Assembly: GCA_050945075.1 (NCBI GenBank)
Contig: JBMNSG010000053.1
Coordinates: forward strand, 1 to 13,804
Reading direction: 5' to 3'
DNA: 13,804 nucleotides
From: UBA7485 sp050945075
GTDB taxonomy: Bacteria; Bacillota; Clostridia; Eubacteriales; Eubacteriaceae
Shown here: positions 12,718-13,804 of the stretch, in pieces
Layout: every line of letters starts with the position of its first letter
Position numbering within the stretch: the stretch's first letter is position 1
The notes under the pieces: model-generated
Told to the model about the DNA's origin: nothing
What the model saw: only the letters and a program-made list of their open reading frames with translations
The model's database searches: none
Position numbers and translations under genes: made by a program

Positions 12718-12751
12718 ATTTTAACAGCGTTTTGTTTTTTTTGTATACAGT
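12718..12751 (-). promoter_or_regulatory. Probable amidotransferase promoter with ACTGTATACA element
   Basis: On the minus strand TATACA (12742-12747) as a weak -35 box, an 18-nt A-rich spacer and TAAAAT (12718-12723) as the -10 box. The -35 is part of ACTGTATACAAA (12740-12751), which matches 10 of 12 bases of the palindrome in the P-II promoter. The -35 box is poor, so the exact placement is uncertain. Confidence 0.45.
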
Positions 12752-12799
12752 CCCGATGATTGAAAAGGTTTTTCGTTCCTGAAAATTTGAAGTAATGCT

Positions 12800-12827
12800 T
12801 TGCAAAAATCCTGAATCCCTGTATAAT
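12800..12827 (+). promoter_or_regulatory. Promoter of comEC
   Basis: TTGCAA (12800-12805), a 16-nt spacer and a perfect TATAAT (12822-12827). Transcription would start near 12834, just ahead of a GGAGG motif at 12841-12845. Confidence 0.6.
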
Positions 12828-12856
12828 CGAAAAAATGCCCGGAGGACTGAAAACAG

Positions 12857-12889
12857 ATGAAAATTCAAAAGGATGCGGACCATGACTAA
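12857..12889 (+). CDS. Possible 10-residue leader peptide overlapping the comEC start
   Basis: ATG at 12857 opens MKIQKDADHD followed by TAA at 12887-12889. GGAGGA (12841-12846) lies about 10 nt upstream, which is a better ribosome binding site than the AAGGA before comEC. The stop codon lies inside the comEC start region (ATGACTAAA), an 8-nt overlap typical of translational coupling. It is too short to judge by composition and could be chance. Confidence 0.3.
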   Translation: MKIQKDADHD

Positions 12890-13804
12890 ACGGCCTTTTA
12901 TGACAGCTCTGATCATGCTCGTTTTTGTGATTTTTCTGGTTCAGGAAAAAGCACCGGCCTGGATGTTTTATGTGCTGACAGTGATGATGCTTGTTCTGCT
13001 GTTTGTACCCGGCTTCAGGAAAATCGAGATTATTCTGGTCATTCTGGTCATGGCAGCCGGTGTCAATTCTTCACGCAGTGCCTTTGAAACCGGCTGGATT
13101 GATTCGTACAGCGGCAGACCGTGCCTGATTGAGGGGACGGTGACAGAAAGCGACCGGAGTGAAGACCGTGACAGACTCACTGTCCGCATTAACCGGGCAG
13201 ACGGAGTGGATACAGATCATGAAAAACTGCTGCTGACGGTTTATGAAAATACAGGACTGCTTCCGGGAGACTGCATCAGATTCAGTGCTGTACCTGAGAA
13301 ACCGGATGGCATCAGAAATCCGGGCGGATTCGATTACCGGGTTTATCTGCTCGGGAAAAAGATCAAAAGCCAGGCGGTATTAACCAGTGCCGGAGAAATC
13401 GAAACAACAGGATCTGAAAAGAGTCTGATTTTCAGCCTCAAACGTCTCCGCATCAGCCTGATCACCAGTCTGGACAGCTGTTTTGAGAAAGAACAGGCAG
13501 AGCTCATTGCCGGTCTGACGCTGGGGGCATCGGTGGGTCAGGAAACACGAACTGTATTTCAGAATGCCGGTGTCTCTCATCTGCTGGCTCTTTCGGGCCT
13601 TCATGTCGGTTTTGTGGGCGGGTTTATATTGTGGATTACCCGGAAACTGAAACGGGAGACCGGAACGGTCATCAGTGCCGGTGTCATGCTGGTTTATCTG
13701 TGCCTGACAGGCATGAACGCTTCTGTAATCCGTGCCGTACTTATGTTTATCGCAGCTGGTGCGGCTTCTGCCCTGAGACGGACTTACGATCCGCTTTCAG
13801 CATT
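12882..13804 (+). CDS. comEC: ComEC/Rec2 DNA-uptake channel, N-terminal part (runs off right edge)
   Basis: An open frame of 307 codons from ATG 12882, cut by the right edge. ComEC forms the inner-membrane channel that brings single-stranded DNA into the cell during natural transformation. Residues 8-62 hold three hydrophobic segments. An exposed OB-like DUF4131 region (~75-190) contains IEGTVTES and NPGGFDYRVYL (146-156). The Competence domain begins near 205 with LIAGLTLGA, the signature GVSHLLALSGLHVGF (230-244) and RAVLMF (284-289). The missing part should carry further membrane helices and, in most homologues, a metallo-beta-lactamase-like domain. AAGGA lies about 9 nt before the ATG. 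No comEA precedes it, unlike the usual comEA-comEC order; its own promoter is at 12800-12827. Confidence 0.93.
   Translation, partial: MTKRPFMTALIMLVFVIFLVQEKAPAWMFYVLTVMMLVLLFVPGFRKIEIILVILVMAAGVNSSRSAFETGWIDSYSGRPCLIEGTVTESDRSEDRDRLTVRINRADGVDTDHEKLLLTVYENTGLLPGDCIRFSAVPEKPDGIRNPGGFDYRVYLLGKKIKSQAVLTSAGEIETTGSEKSLIFSLKRLRISLITSLDSCFEKEQAELIAGLTLGASVGQETRTVFQNAGVSHLLALSGLHVGFVGGFILWITRKLKRETGTVISAGVMLVYLCLTGMNASVIRAVLMFIAAGAASALRRTYDPLSA

Noticed and set aside
1..13804. CRISPR arrays, tRNA or rRNA genes, insertion sequences, phage or defence genes
   Set aside because: No spaced repeats, cloverleaf sequences, transposase or nuclease motifs, or terminal inverted repeats were seen; all larger frames fit housekeeping or metabolic families.

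Overview
The window is chromosomal DNA from a Bacillota (Firmicutes) bacterium of middling GC content, most likely a gut-type Clostridia or Erysipelotrichia relative. The evidence is strong AGGAGG-type ribosome binding sites, sigma-A promoters, a CBS/DRTGG-type family II pyrophosphatase, a sucrose PTS with a LacI-type regulator, a Firmicutes-style DhaL/DhaK pair and abundant hairpin-plus-U terminators. I cannot name the genus. There is no phage, transposon, CRISPR, tRNA or rRNA signal.

Left part (1-3372): the minus strand carries the N-terminal part of a gene with a DUF697-like hydrophobic region that runs off the left edge. The plus strand then carries a single-domain rhodanese with its own terminator, followed by a three-gene unit dhaL-dhaK-VOC. 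That unit starts at a near-consensus promoter and ends at a bidirectional terminator. It would phosphorylate dihydroxyacetone or a related short ketose, but the PTS phosphodonor subunit DhaM is absent and a small vicinal-oxygen-chelate protein takes its place.

Middle part (3373-10370, all minus strand): a CBS-regulated manganese pyrophosphatase gene overlaps a gene for an exported FMN-binding lipoprotein by 14 nt. To its right is a sucrose locus in transcription order scrR (LacI repressor), scrA (PTS EIIBC) and scrB (GH32 hydrolase). Sucrose enters as sucrose-6-phosphate and ScrB splits it into glucose-6-phosphate and fructose. Copies of one operator, GGAATTGATTCC, lie at the scrA start site, about 118 bp upstream of it, and upstream of scrR, which suggests DNA looping and autoregulation.

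Right part (10371-13804): on the minus strand are a class II glutamine amidotransferase, a DUF1275/YoaK membrane protein and an unusual P-II signalling protein. On the plus strand is comEC, cut by the right edge. The most interesting pattern is that the P-II gene and the amidotransferase gene appear to share a design: a promoter overlapped by an ACTGTATACA palindrome, then a terminator-like hairpin within about 10-13 nt of the -10 box, then the ribosome binding site. This suggests a common repressor plus leader attenuation in a small nitrogen- or glutamine-linked set of genes. It is an inference from sequence alone.
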